This document shows positions 24,418 to 33,253 of a DNA stretch of 64,000 nt, one piece after another. The notes under the pieces were generated by a model. That model had not been told where the DNA came from. It searched no databases and saw only the letters and a list, made by a program, of their open reading frames with translations. The stretch is from NCBI RefSeq assembly GCF_036039175.1, contig NZ_JAYXKP010000008.1, positions 1 through 64,000 on the forward strand, read 5' to 3'. The translations under genes were made by a program, and so were the position numbers. Within the stretch, counting starts at the first letter, position 1; each line of letters starts with the position of its first letter. The DNA is from Marinilactibacillus sp036039175. GTDB taxonomy: Bacteria; Bacillota; Bacilli; Lactobacillales; Carnobacteriaceae_A.

Positions 24418-25340
24418 TGGAACATTTACTGAAACTATCAGATTTGACAAAAGAAGAGCTGCTTTCCATTCTTGAAACTGGACACGATTTGAAAAAGAAA
24501 CTCAAATCTGGTATTGAAACCCCTTATTTGAAAGGGAAGACCTTAGGAATGATCTTCCAGAAAGCTTCTACACGTACGCGTGTCTCTTTTGAAGTGGGAA
24601 TGAATCAGTTAGGTGGACATCCTCTTTACTTAAGTGCGAGCGATCTTCAGATGGGCCGTGGGGAATCGATTGAAGATACGGCGCAAGTACTGTCACGCTA
24701 CTTAGATGCCATTATGATTCGTACCTTCGACCAAGCAGACGTTGAAACGCTTGCGGAGTACGGAACGGTGCCGATCATCAATGGTTTGACGGATCTTTAT
24801 CATCCCTGCCAAATTCTCGCAGATCTCATGACCATTCAAGAAGTGAAAGGATCGCTTGAAGGCTTAAAATTCGCTTTTGTCGGAGATGGTAATAACATGG
24901 CGAACTCATTGATCGTTGGTTCATTACTCGTAGGTGCTTCAATCGCTGTTGCATCACCAAAAGGCTATCGACCAAATGACGATCTTTTAGAGCGCTACAT
25001 TGATCATCCAGGATTTCTGTTGACGGAAGATCCTTACGAAGCAGTAAAAGATGCGGATGTCGTTTTTACCGATGTGTGGGCGAGTATGGGAGATGAAGCA
25101 GAAGCTGAGATCAGAAAAAAAGTTTTCCAGAATATCTATCAAGTTAATCATGATCTTCTAGCTGTTGCAGATTCTCAAGTGATGGTTCAGCATTGTCTTC
25201 CAGCGCATAAAGAAGAAGAAATCTCGACAGAAGTTTTTGAACAGCATGCGGCTTATATCTTTGAAGAAGCTGAGAATCGTCTCCATGTTCAAAAAGCCGT
25301 CCTCGTTCATTTGATGGGAGTGCCCGCATATGTCAGCTAA
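24417..25340 (+). CDS. argF: Ornithine carbamoyltransferase
   Basis: Forms citrulline from ornithine and carbamoyl phosphate. 307 aa. Carbamoyl-phosphate motif STRTR near 52, HPCQILAD near 129 and the ornithine loop HCLPAHKEEE near 263 (usually HCLPAHRGEE) are present. No ADI-pathway genes (arcA, arcC) are nearby, and the context assigns it to biosynthesis rather than catabolism. It overlaps argH by 11 bases. Confidence 0.96.
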   Translation: MEHLLKLSDLTKEELLSILETGHDLKKKLKSGIETPYLKGKTLGMIFQKASTRTRVSFEVGMNQLGGHPLYLSASDLQMGRGESIEDTAQVLSRYLDAIMIRTFDQADVETLAEYGTVPIINGLTDLYHPCQILADLMTIQEVKGSLEGLKFAFVGDGNNMANSLIVGSLLVGASIAVASPKGYRPNDDLLERYIDHPGFLLTEDPYEAVKDADVVFTDVWASMGDEAEAEIRKKVFQNIYQVNHDLLAVADSQVMVQHCLPAHKEEEISTEVFEQHAAYIFEEAENRLHVQKAVLVHLMGVPAYVS

Positions 25341-26718
25341 TACAAATAAAGTTTGGAGAGGTCGCTTCAGCGGCGAGAGTGCCCAAGAAGTTGATGTCTT
25401 TAATTCTTCGATCAGTTTTGATTATGTCTTATTTGAAGAGGATATCGCTGGAAGTATCGCTCATGCCAAGATGCTTGGACAGCAAAAAATTATTTCCAGT
25501 GAAGATACACAGAAAATCGTTGAGGGTTTAGAGACGATTTTAAAAGACTTGAAAAGTGGGCAACTCCTATTTGATGAACAAGCTGAAGATATTCATATGT
25601 TTATTGAAGCAGAGCTTACGAATCGGATAGGAGATGCTGGGAAACGACTTCACACAGGAAGAAGCCGAAATGACCAAGTAGCTTTGGATTTAAGACTATA
25701 CGTTAAAAAGCAAATTGCTGAGATTAAAGCAAAATTGATTCAGTTTGAACAAGTGATCATCCAACAAGCTGAACAGCACCTCAATACCGTAATGCCAGGT
25801 TATACCCATCTTCAAATTGCTCAGCCCATTACATTTGCACATCAAATTCTAGCTTACGCTCAAATGATTGCAAGAGATATAAAGCGACTAGATGAAGCCA
25901 GCGAACATACAGATTCGATGCCACTGGGAAATGGTGCATTAGCTGGAACAACGTATCCATTAGACCGTCAATTTGTCGCGGAACAGTTAGGATTTAAGGA
26001 AGTGACCGCGAATAGTCTGGACGGGGTTTCTGATCGTGATTTTGTACTGGATACAGCCTATGCATTAAGTATGGTTATGATGCATCTTTCTCGATTATCA
26101 GAAGAAATCATTCTTTGGTGTACACAGGAATTTCACTTTGTTGAGTTAGATGATGCTTTTGCGACTGGGTCATCGATCATGCCGCAGAAGAAAAATCCTG
26201 ATGTAGCTGAACTCGTTCGTGGCAAAACGGGTAGAGCTTACGGGAATCTTCAGACGCTACTTACCATGATGAAAGGTATTCCGTTGGCTTACAATAAAGA
26301 TATGCAAGAAGATAAAGAAGCCCTATTCGATAGCATCCGTACAGTCGATATTGCATTATCGGCTATGATTCCGATGGTAAAAACGATGCAAGTGAATAGA
26401 GAGCGGATGCGGACAGCCGCTTCAAAAGGCTTTATCAATGCTACGGACTGCGCAGATTATTTAACTAAAAAAGGTGTGCCTTTTAGAGAGGCTTATGAGG
26501 TGATTGGCTCACTCGTACAAGCCTGTATTGAAAAAAATCAAACGCTAGAAGACGTTTCTTTAGAAATCTATCAAACGTTACATCCGGTATTTGAAGCTGA
26601 TATTTACGAAGCGATTGATCTAGACGAATGTGTCATTAAAAGAAGTATTGAAGGTGGGCCTGCGCCAGAAGCGGTCAAAAAACAAATCTCAAGACTTAAA
26701 AATCAAATCGATCTTTAG
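25330..26718 (+). CDS. argH: Argininosuccinate lyase
   Basis: Cleaves argininosuccinate to arginine and fumarate, the last step. 462 aa. The fumarase/aspartase signature GSSIMPQKKNPD is near 277-288; TGRSRNDQVA near 107 and MPGYTHLQ near 155 are conserved. argH often follows argG directly, but here it ends the operon and is followed by a terminator. Confidence 0.97.
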   Translation: MSANTNKVWRGRFSGESAQEVDVFNSSISFDYVLFEEDIAGSIAHAKMLGQQKIISSEDTQKIVEGLETILKDLKSGQLLFDEQAEDIHMFIEAELTNRIGDAGKRLHTGRSRNDQVALDLRLYVKKQIAEIKAKLIQFEQVIIQQAEQHLNTVMPGYTHLQIAQPITFAHQILAYAQMIARDIKRLDEASEHTDSMPLGNGALAGTTYPLDRQFVAEQLGFKEVTANSLDGVSDRDFVLDTAYALSMVMMHLSRLSEEIILWCTQEFHFVELDDAFATGSSIMPQKKNPDVAELVRGKTGRAYGNLQTLLTMMKGIPLAYNKDMQEDKEALFDSIRTVDIALSAMIPMVKTMQVNRERMRTAASKGFINATDCADYLTKKGVPFREAYEVIGSLVQACIEKNQTLEDVSLEIYQTLHPVFEADIYEAIDLDECVIKRSIEGGPAPEAVKKQISRLKNQIDL

Positions 26719-26768
26719 ACAAGTATCCGCTATTTCTCAAATGGGGAGAAGTGACGGATACTTGTTTA
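26719..26768 (+). terminator. Terminator of the arginine operon
   Basis: 11-bp perfect stem (26719-26729 with 26755-26765) around a long loop that can itself pair, followed by TTTATT. Confidence 0.8.
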
Positions 26769-26879
26769 TTATGGAGAAGATTATAACTTAAAGTAATAAC
26801 TTAACTCTGTTATGATAAATTGATTCTAAGTATTTAATTTGAAAAATCGCGAAATTTCTCACACAACTATTAAAAAGAA

Positions 26880-26888
26880 TGCTATAAT
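26880..26888 (+). promoter_or_regulatory. Promoter of pepF
   Basis: Extended -10 TGC-TATAAT (26880-26888); the -35 is poor. Transcription from about 26895 gives a leader of almost 150 bases. Confidence 0.6.
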
Positions 26889-26899
26889 AGTCAGAAATA

Positions 26900-27010
26900 G
26901 TGATTAGTTTAATGAGGATAGATAAATAACTTATTGAAATGTAGAAGTTATCTTGATCATGTCTTTAATAGATCTTAAATAGTTATATTTTTATAACTAG
27001 ACCTAATCAC
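26900..27010 (+). promoter_or_regulatory. Branched leader of pepF
   Basis: GTGATTAG (26900-26907) pairs with CTAATCAC (27003-27010) and encloses two perfect local hairpins, ATAACTT/AAGTTAT (26926-26932 with 26945-26951) and TAGTTATA/TATAACTA (26980-26999). This is a multibranch fold directly before the pepF ribosome site. No known riboswitch class is recognised. Confidence 0.4.
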
Positions 27011-27042
27011 GATATACTTATGAAATTAAAGGGGAGAACAGA

Positions 27043-28848
27043 ATGGCTGAACAATTGAAACCACGTACAGAAATACCTGAAGAATTAACATGGGACTTAT
27101 CTGCAATCTTTGAAACGCAGGAAGGTTTTGAAGCAGCAGCAGAACAACTTCCAAAAGATGTTCAAGCTTTCGCAGATCAGTTTGATGGAAAGTTAGACAG
27201 CGTAGATACTTTGATTGCAGCAATCAAAGAATACGAAAGTTTGATGGCTAAAGGCTCTCATTTAGGACAATACGGCATGTTACCCGTATCTGTAGATATT
27301 TCAGATAGTGAAGCTCAACAACAAGCTCGTCACGTATCCAACGTGCTTGCTAGTTTTGGTGCGGGGATGAGTTTCTTTAATTCTCAAATCCAAGAAGTAG
27401 ACGAATCAACGCTAAACGAAGTGGTTGAAAAAGAAGCGCAATTTGGACCATTCATTAGAGAAGTCAAAGCAGCTAAAAAAGCGAAGCTAGCTCCTGAAGT
27501 TGAAAAAGCTTTAGCGCAACTAGACCCTGTCTTTGAAGCCCCGTCAGAAATTTTTGAGCAAGCTCGTTCTGCCGATGCTGATTATGGAACGTTCGAAGTG
27601 GATGGTGAAGAATATGAACTAAGCTTCGTACTATATGAAGAAGTTTATATGTATCACGAGAATCCAAAAATTCGTCGTGCAGCCTACGATAAATTTAATG
27701 AAGTTCTATCAAAATATCAAAATGTTGTCGCAACAGCTTATTATACACACCTACAAAGCGAAAAAACGCTAGCGACCATGCGTGGATATGATTCTATCTT
27801 TGATTACTTATTGGAAAGTCAAGAAGTAGACCAAGAGCTATACCACCGCCAAATTGATATGATCATGAATGACTTCGCGCCGGTTATGCGTAAATTCATC
27901 ACTCACTTGAAAGACGTTCATGGCTTAGAAAAAATGACTTATGCGGATCTGAAAGTGGACTTAGATCCTGAGTATACAATGCCGGTTACCATTGAAGAGT
28001 CTAAAGATCTTGTTCAAGAAGCCTTGGCGCCTCTTGGAGACGAATATGTGAGCATGATTATGCGCTCTTATCCTGAGCGCTGGACTGACTTTGCACAAAA
28101 CATTGGTAAACGCTCGGGTGCATTCTGCTCAACGACTTACGGAAAACATCCTTATGTTATGGTAACGTGGACAGGGCAATTAACAGATGCATACACACTA
28201 TTCCATGAACTAGGACACGCTGGACAAGGTGTATTATCAAATGAAAATAATCCATTAACCAGTGCACGTCCATCCCTTTATTTAATTGAAGGTCCTTCTA
28301 CATTTAACGAGTTATTATTAACAGACTACTTGAAAAATAAAACGGACGATCCACGTATGGAGCGTTCTATTCTTTCTAAAATGATTTCTCGTACGTACTT
28401 CCATAACTTTGTAACGCATTTACTTGAAGCAGCATATCAGCGTGAAGTATACAAACTGATCGATGCAGGTAAAAGTTTCGATGCTAAGAAATTGAGCGAA
28501 CTGAAACTAAGCGTACTAGAACAATTCTGGGGTGATTCTGTTGAACTTGAAGCAGGAGCAGAATTGACTTGGATGCGTCAAATTCACTACTACATGGGAT
28601 TGTATCCATACACTTACTCTGCTGGTTTAACGATTGCGACACAAGCATTCCTTAAAATCAAAAGTGGAGAAGAAAAAGTGGATGGCTGGTTAGAGTTCCT
28701 TGCATTAGGTGGACAGAAAGTTCCAGCTGAAGCAACACTAGTAGCGGGTGTTGACATTACAACAGATCGTCCGTTATCGGATACGATCAAATATCTAGAT
28801 GAATCCGTAGACCGTATTATTGAGTTGACTGGTGAACTAGATAAATAA
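27043..28848 (+). CDS. pepF: Oligoendopeptidase F (M3B peptidase)
   Basis: Cytoplasmic zinc metallopeptidase that trims oligopeptides of roughly 7-17 residues in lactic acid bacteria. 601 aa, the usual length. The zinc motif HELGH is at 388-392, with the third ligand glutamate in the LIEGPSTFNE segment near 417. No signal peptide. AAAGGGGAGA lies before the ATG. Monocistronic, with a structured leader and its own terminator. Confidence 0.95.
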   Translation: MAEQLKPRTEIPEELTWDLSAIFETQEGFEAAAEQLPKDVQAFADQFDGKLDSVDTLIAAIKEYESLMAKGSHLGQYGMLPVSVDISDSEAQQQARHVSNVLASFGAGMSFFNSQIQEVDESTLNEVVEKEAQFGPFIREVKAAKKAKLAPEVEKALAQLDPVFEAPSEIFEQARSADADYGTFEVDGEEYELSFVLYEEVYMYHENPKIRRAAYDKFNEVLSKYQNVVATAYYTHLQSEKTLATMRGYDSIFDYLLESQEVDQELYHRQIDMIMNDFAPVMRKFITHLKDVHGLEKMTYADLKVDLDPEYTMPVTIEESKDLVQEALAPLGDEYVSMIMRSYPERWTDFAQNIGKRSGAFCSTTYGKHPYVMVTWTGQLTDAYTLFHELGHAGQGVLSNENNPLTSARPSLYLIEGPSTFNELLLTDYLKNKTDDPRMERSILSKMISRTYFHNFVTHLLEAAYQREVYKLIDAGKSFDAKKLSELKLSVLEQFWGDSVELEAGAELTWMRQIHYYMGLYPYTYSAGLTIATQAFLKIKSGEEKVDGWLEFLALGGQKVPAEATLVAGVDITTDRPLSDTIKYLDESVDRIIELTGELDK

Positions 28849-28864
28849 CTAAATGATTCGAAGA

Positions 28865-28898
28865 AGGTCTCCACGTTCATAGCGTGGAGATCTTTTTA
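28865..28898 (+). terminator. Terminator of pepF
   Basis: 11-bp stem with one G-U pair (28865-28875 with 28883-28893), 7-base loop, T run. Confidence 0.9.
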
Positions 28899-28927
28899 AT
28901 AGTTAGATTACTAAACAAAATCATGTA

Positions 28928-28956
28928 TTGTTTTTAATGTCAAAAGAATATAAAAT
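28928..28956 (+). promoter_or_regulatory. Promoter of the ABC-F leader
   Basis: TTGTTT (28928-28933), 17-base spacer, TAAAAT (28951-28956). Transcription from about 28963 gives a leader of about 320 bases before the ABC-F start. Confidence 0.6.
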
Positions 28957-28990
28957 AAGAATATCTTAAACGAACGGAGGTGGAGGTTAG

Positions 28991-29074
28991 ATGTTTCTAA
29001 CTGCGAAAGAGCACGGAAAAGAAGAATTATATTTATATATATGCCGTGCTGAATTTTCTACTGTTATTGCATAA
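28991..29074 (+). CDS. Leader peptide upstream of the ABC-F gene
   Basis: A 27-codon frame starting MFLTAKEHGK and ending AEFSTVIA, preceded by a very strong GGAGGTGGAGG. Its middle codons sit inside a 7-bp hairpin (29010-29016 with 29044-29050) and its last codons inside a second hairpin (29056-29062 with 29108-29114, extended by 29066-29070 with 29098-29102). Such an upstream frame is the hallmark of ribosome-stalling attenuation. No homologue is known to me. Confidence 0.6.
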   Translation: MFLTAKEHGKEELYLYICRAEFSTVIA

Positions 29075-29149
29075 TTGGATCAGTCTGTCCATTTTTAGCA
29101 ATCGAATAGTAGAATCGCAGAAAAAACATCTTACCCCTACCATTTATAA

Positions 29150-29229
29150 ACAAATTTGAGAGTAATCCATTACCTTCAAATTTGTTGAAAAATAGTCATA
29201 GGAGAAGACTCTTTTCTATGGCTATTTTT
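29150..29229 (+). terminator. Attenuator hairpins of the ABC-F leader
   Basis: A 10-bp stem (29150-29159 with 29176-29185) is followed by a 14-bp stem (29188-29201 with 29216-29229, one T-G pair) whose 3' arm ends in TTTTT. The second lies 53 bases before the ABC-F start and looks like a conditional terminator. Confidence 0.65.
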
Positions 29230-29282
29230 GTATGCTTCAACTTTGTCTGAAGAATAGGGTGTAAGACAAAAGGAGCTCGAAA

Positions 29283-30917
29283 ATGATTATATGTAATTTA
29301 AACACAGTTTCTCAACAATATGGAGGAACAACAATTTTTGAAAACGTCACATTGGAAATAAAACAAGGAGAAAAAATCGGACTTGTTGGAAGAAACGGAA
29401 GCGGTAAAACGACTTTAATGAAACTACTCGCACAAACTGAATCTCCAAGTAGCGGAAGTGTTTACTGGAAAAAAGGCTGTTCAATCGGATATCTAGAACA
29501 AATTCCAGTTTACTCAGATAAAATGAATGTCAAAGATGTTTTGCGTACAGTTTTCAAAACATTAATGGAAAAAGAAGCAATGATGAAACAATTAGAAATA
29601 GAGATGAGTCAAAAAGAGAACGAAAATAACCTCCAGCAACTGATGGATCAATACGGACAAGTTCAAGAGCAGTATCTTCAAGATGGCGGTTATGAAATCG
29701 ATGCCCGTATCCATCAAGTATCGCAGGGATTGAATATAGACCATTTGATGGATTCGAAATTCACTTTTTTAAGTGGTGGCGAGCAAACGAAGGTTGGATT
29801 AGCCATGACGCTTTTGAAAAATCCAGATTTGTTATTACTAGATGAACCAACAAATCACTTAGACTTTGCTGCGACTGAATGGCTAGAACAATTTATTTCT
29901 AATTATAAAGGGACGGTCGTTATCATTTCTCATGATCGCTATTTTCTAGATGAGGCGATTCATAAGGTAATAGACATAGAAGATGGTGAGTGCACAGTTT
30001 ATCACGCAAACTTTTCTAAATATGTAAAAGAAAAAGAAGAAAAAGTGCTGAAAGAATTTCAAGAGTACGAAGAACAGCAGCGGAAAATAAAGAAAATGAA
30101 AGAACGAGCAAAAACCCTCAGGGAATGGGCTAATCGAGCTGTTCCTCCTAATCCAGGATTGCACAAAAAAGCGCGACATATGGAACGAATGATTGAGAGA
30201 ATGGAAAAAGTAAAGAAACCCATTCAGCATAAACAAATGAATTTAGAGATCAAAGCTTCAGAACGTAGTGGTAAAGATGTCGTGCTGGCTAAGGCAGTAT
30301 CTAAAAACTACAACGGTCGTTTGATTATAGAAGAAGTAGATATACACATTCGATTCGGAGAAAAGATTGGACTAATCGGAAATAATGGAGCAGGGAAATC
30401 GACCTTGTTGAAGTTGTTACTTGAAGATGAATTACCGGACTCTGGTTACATTAAAAGAGGAGAGAATTTAAAGATAGGCTACCTTTCGCAACACTTATTT
30501 ACTGAAAACAGAGAAGAAAGACTGATCGATGTTTTTAGAGAACCACTTCAAATTGATGAAGGTCAGTCTAGAAATCATCTAGCAAACTTCATGTTTTATG
30601 GAAATGAAGTGTTTAACCGTATATCCGGATTAAGTGGTGGAGAAAAAATGAGGTTAAGGCTAGCTCAACTCATGCTCGAAGATATTAATTTCTTAGTCTT
30701 GGATGAACCAACAAATCATTTGGATATTGAGTCCAGAGAACTAGTAGAAGAAACGTTAGAACGTTTTCAGGGGACGATTATAGCCGTTTCTCATGATCGC
30801 TATTTTTTGGATAAAACCTTTAAAAAAATTTATTGGGTAGAGAATCATCAGGTAGAAGCATTCGATGGAGGCTACTCTTGGGCTAAAAGTAAGAAAGCAG
30901 AACGCTTAAAGGAATGA
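29283..30917 (+). CDS. ABC-F protein, probable ribosome-protection type
   Basis: Soluble double ATPase without membrane domain that acts on the ribosome. 544 aa. First Walker A is GRNGSGKT near 38-45, with signature LSGGE and DEPTNHLD after it; second Walker A is GNNGAGKS at 366-373, with LSGGEKMRLRLAQL and DEPTNHLD after it. The interdomain linker (about 240-320) is long, basic and coiled, with the REWANRAVPPNPGLHKKAR turn, the part that reaches the peptidyl transferase centre in antibiotic-resistance ABC-F proteins. The inducible leader supports a resistance role; a housekeeping factor is the alternative. The drug class cannot be predicted. Confidence 0.85.
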   Translation: MIICNLNTVSQQYGGTTIFENVTLEIKQGEKIGLVGRNGSGKTTLMKLLAQTESPSSGSVYWKKGCSIGYLEQIPVYSDKMNVKDVLRTVFKTLMEKEAMMKQLEIEMSQKENENNLQQLMDQYGQVQEQYLQDGGYEIDARIHQVSQGLNIDHLMDSKFTFLSGGEQTKVGLAMTLLKNPDLLLLDEPTNHLDFAATEWLEQFISNYKGTVVIISHDRYFLDEAIHKVIDIEDGECTVYHANFSKYVKEKEEKVLKEFQEYEEQQRKIKKMKERAKTLREWANRAVPPNPGLHKKARHMERMIERMEKVKKPIQHKQMNLEIKASERSGKDVVLAKAVSKNYNGRLIIEEVDIHIRFGEKIGLIGNNGAGKSTLLKLLLEDELPDSGYIKRGENLKIGYLSQHLFTENREERLIDVFREPLQIDEGQSRNHLANFMFYGNEVFNRISGLSGGEKMRLRLAQLMLEDINFLVLDEPTNHLDIESRELVEETLERFQGTIIAVSHDRYFLDKTFKKIYWVENHQVEAFDGGYSWAKSKKAERLKE

Positions 30918-30973
30918 TTATAAATATAGAGATATTTGACCTTTGAATCGACTGAAAAAAGAATGAACAACTA

Positions 30974-30982
30974 TGTTACAAT
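30974..30982 (+). promoter_or_regulatory. Extended -10 promoter of recQ
   Basis: TGT-TACAAT at 30974-30982, about 60 bases before the recQ start; no clear -35. Confidence 0.45.
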
Positions 30983-31049
30983 TATGAAGCAGAAAAAAGA
31001 ACCAAAGGAATTTTGACTATAGAATTGGAAGAAGAGTGTTGGAGGCAGT

Positions 31050-33197
31050 ATGGAAACCATCTTTAAAACATTGAAACAGTATTATGGATATGAAGCTTTT
31101 CGTCCAGGGCAGCAAGAACTAATTGATGCCATTATGGAAGGAAGAGATGTGCTCGGCGTTATGCCTACTGGAGGCGGGAAATCTCTTTGTTACCAGATTC
31201 CAGCCATATGTATGGAAGGCGTGACGCTAGTTATCTCTCCACTAATTTCGTTGATGAAAGATCAAGTCGATACATTACAAACAATGGGTGTGCGTGCAGC
31301 TTATATTAATAGTCAGTTGTCTTATTTTGAACAACAAGCCATTATAGATGAAGCCATCAGAGGAGATTTGGATCTACTGTATGTTTCTCCAGAACGACTA
31401 GGAAATGATCAGTTTCTTTATGCTGTGAGACAGATGAATGTAAACTTAGTTGCAGTAGATGAAGCGCATTGCGTGTCTCAGTGGGGACACGATTTTAGAC
31501 CAAGTTATCAGGCCATTCCACAAATTATGAATGCTTTGACCAATAGACCACCGTTTGCGGCTTTCACAGCAACGGCTACAAATATTGTTCAAGAAGATAT
31601 GATTCAACAATTGAATCTGGAGCAACCTTTCCAGCATATCGCGAGTTTTGATCGTCCGAATCTTTATTTTTCAGTGATCAAGCCTGATAAAAAGTTGAAT
31701 GAGCTGAGCCGGATTTTAGATAAAAAAGAGTCGAGTATCATCTATTGTAATACAAGAAAAAATGTCGATACCGTTTATAAAAACTTGAATAAGAAAGGCT
31801 TCCCGGTCACTTATTACCATGCAGGTATTGAACCAGAAACGCGTGCTGCCAACCAAGTTCAATTTCTATATGATGAAAAACCGATTATGGTAGCTACAAA
31901 TGCATTTGGTATGGGGATAGATAAATCCAATGTTCGTCGTGTGATTCATTACAATATGCCACTTGATATGGAAAGTTATTATCAAAAAGCTGGGCGTGCT
32001 GGGAGAGATGGTGCTTCTGCAGAAGCGATCCTATTTTATTCAGCGCAAGATATCATCACGAATACCATGCTGATTGAACGAGGGAATTCACCTCATGCTA
32101 AGAAAAATCTGAATTCCATGATTACGTATTGTAAAACCGGTAACTGTCTTCGTAAAAGCATTTTAAAATACTTTAATCAAGAAGTAGATTGGCAAGCATG
32201 CGATTATTGTACTAACTGTGATGAAGAAACGGTTACAACAGATATTACTGTTGAATGCCAGAAAATTTTGTCTTGTATTTACCGAATGAATCAACTATAT
32301 GGAACAGGTTTGATTACGGATGTCTTGAGAGGGAAGAAGACGAGTCGAATTGAGCAGATGAATTTTGATGAGTTGAGTACGTATGGAATTATGTCTGATT
32401 ATACGGATAGTGATATCAAAGATATGATTTCGATCATGATCAGTGAGGATTATTTGAAAGTTGGTGGGGATCAGTATCCTATACTGGAATTTACGGGGAA
32501 GACCTCAGAATTACTCAAAGGTCAAACTACTCTAGCTATTCGAAAACAATTAAAGCAAGAGCCCACGCATAAAACCAAAGCAATGGAAAATATTGAAAAT
32601 TACGATGCACAACTGTTTGAAAAATTAAGAGGCTTGAGAACGAGGATTGCTCAAGAAATTGGGAAACCACCATTTGTCGTTTTTACGGATAGAAGTTTGA
32701 TCGATATGTCGGCTAAGTTTCCACAAACGGATGAAGCTTTTCTGGCAACGAATGGTGTTGGGGAAGCGAAGCTGGCTGAATACGGAGAACAGTTCCTTTC
32801 GGTGATCAAAGAGTACGTAAAAGAACAGGATATCGATACAGAACAACAAGTAGAACAAAACATTTCCGTCAAGGAAGTCACGAAACCGACTAAGTCATCG
32901 AGCAAGAATACAGTTGAAGAAACACTGCGATTGTTTAATGAAGGGGAAGACGTTGAGGCGATTTCTGAAATGAGAGGGTTGTCGACCAATACGATTATTA
33001 ATCATCTGTGTAAAGCGATTGAAGAACACAAACAGATAGACTATAATCAACTTGTTTCCAAACAATCAGACAAGGAAATCAGAGAAGCCATCGACCAAGT
33101 AGGTGATGAATTTCTAAAGCCAATCAAAGAAGCTGTAGCGGATTCTGTCACTTATGACGAAATCAAGTTTGTACTTGCTAAAATTAAAAGTGAGTAA
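31050..33197 (+). CDS. recQ: ATP-dependent DNA helicase RecQ
   Basis: 3'-5' superfamily 2 helicase in recombination and repair. 715 aa. Walker A is TGGGKSLCYQ near 40, the DEAH box DEAHCVSQWGHDFRP near 138-152, and motif VI (AGRAGRDG) near 316. The zinc cysteines are C364 and the CDYCTNC group near 383; then come the winged-helix RQC region and the HRDC domain (about 520-595). A C-terminal helix-turn-helix (about 625-665) follows an acidic linker, as in Firmicutes RecQ. GGAGG lies before the ATG. Confidence 0.96.
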   Translation: METIFKTLKQYYGYEAFRPGQQELIDAIMEGRDVLGVMPTGGGKSLCYQIPAICMEGVTLVISPLISLMKDQVDTLQTMGVRAAYINSQLSYFEQQAIIDEAIRGDLDLLYVSPERLGNDQFLYAVRQMNVNLVAVDEAHCVSQWGHDFRPSYQAIPQIMNALTNRPPFAAFTATATNIVQEDMIQQLNLEQPFQHIASFDRPNLYFSVIKPDKKLNELSRILDKKESSIIYCNTRKNVDTVYKNLNKKGFPVTYYHAGIEPETRAANQVQFLYDEKPIMVATNAFGMGIDKSNVRRVIHYNMPLDMESYYQKAGRAGRDGASAEAILFYSAQDIITNTMLIERGNSPHAKKNLNSMITYCKTGNCLRKSILKYFNQEVDWQACDYCTNCDEETVTTDITVECQKILSCIYRMNQLYGTGLITDVLRGKKTSRIEQMNFDELSTYGIMSDYTDSDIKDMISIMISEDYLKVGGDQYPILEFTGKTSELLKGQTTLAIRKQLKQEPTHKTKAMENIENYDAQLFEKLRGLRTRIAQEIGKPPFVVFTDRSLIDMSAKFPQTDEAFLATNGVGEAKLAEYGEQFLSVIKEYVKEQDIDTEQQVEQNISVKEVTKPTKSSSKNTVEETLRLFNEGEDVEAISEMRGLSTNTIINHLCKAIEEHKQIDYNQLVSKQSDKEIREAIDQVGDEFLKPIKEAVADSVTYDEIKFVLAKIKSE

Positions 33198-33249
33198 AAA
33201 AGACAGTAGAGAGGATAGAAGGTAACTTCTATCATTCTACTGTCTTTTT
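33197..33249. terminator. Bidirectional terminator between recQ and the flavoprotein gene
   Basis: Arms AGACAGTAGA and TCTACTGTCT with A and T runs outside them and a second internal stem (ATAGAAG with CTTCTAT). It serves two convergent genes. Confidence 0.9.
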
Positions 33250-33253
33250 GTGA

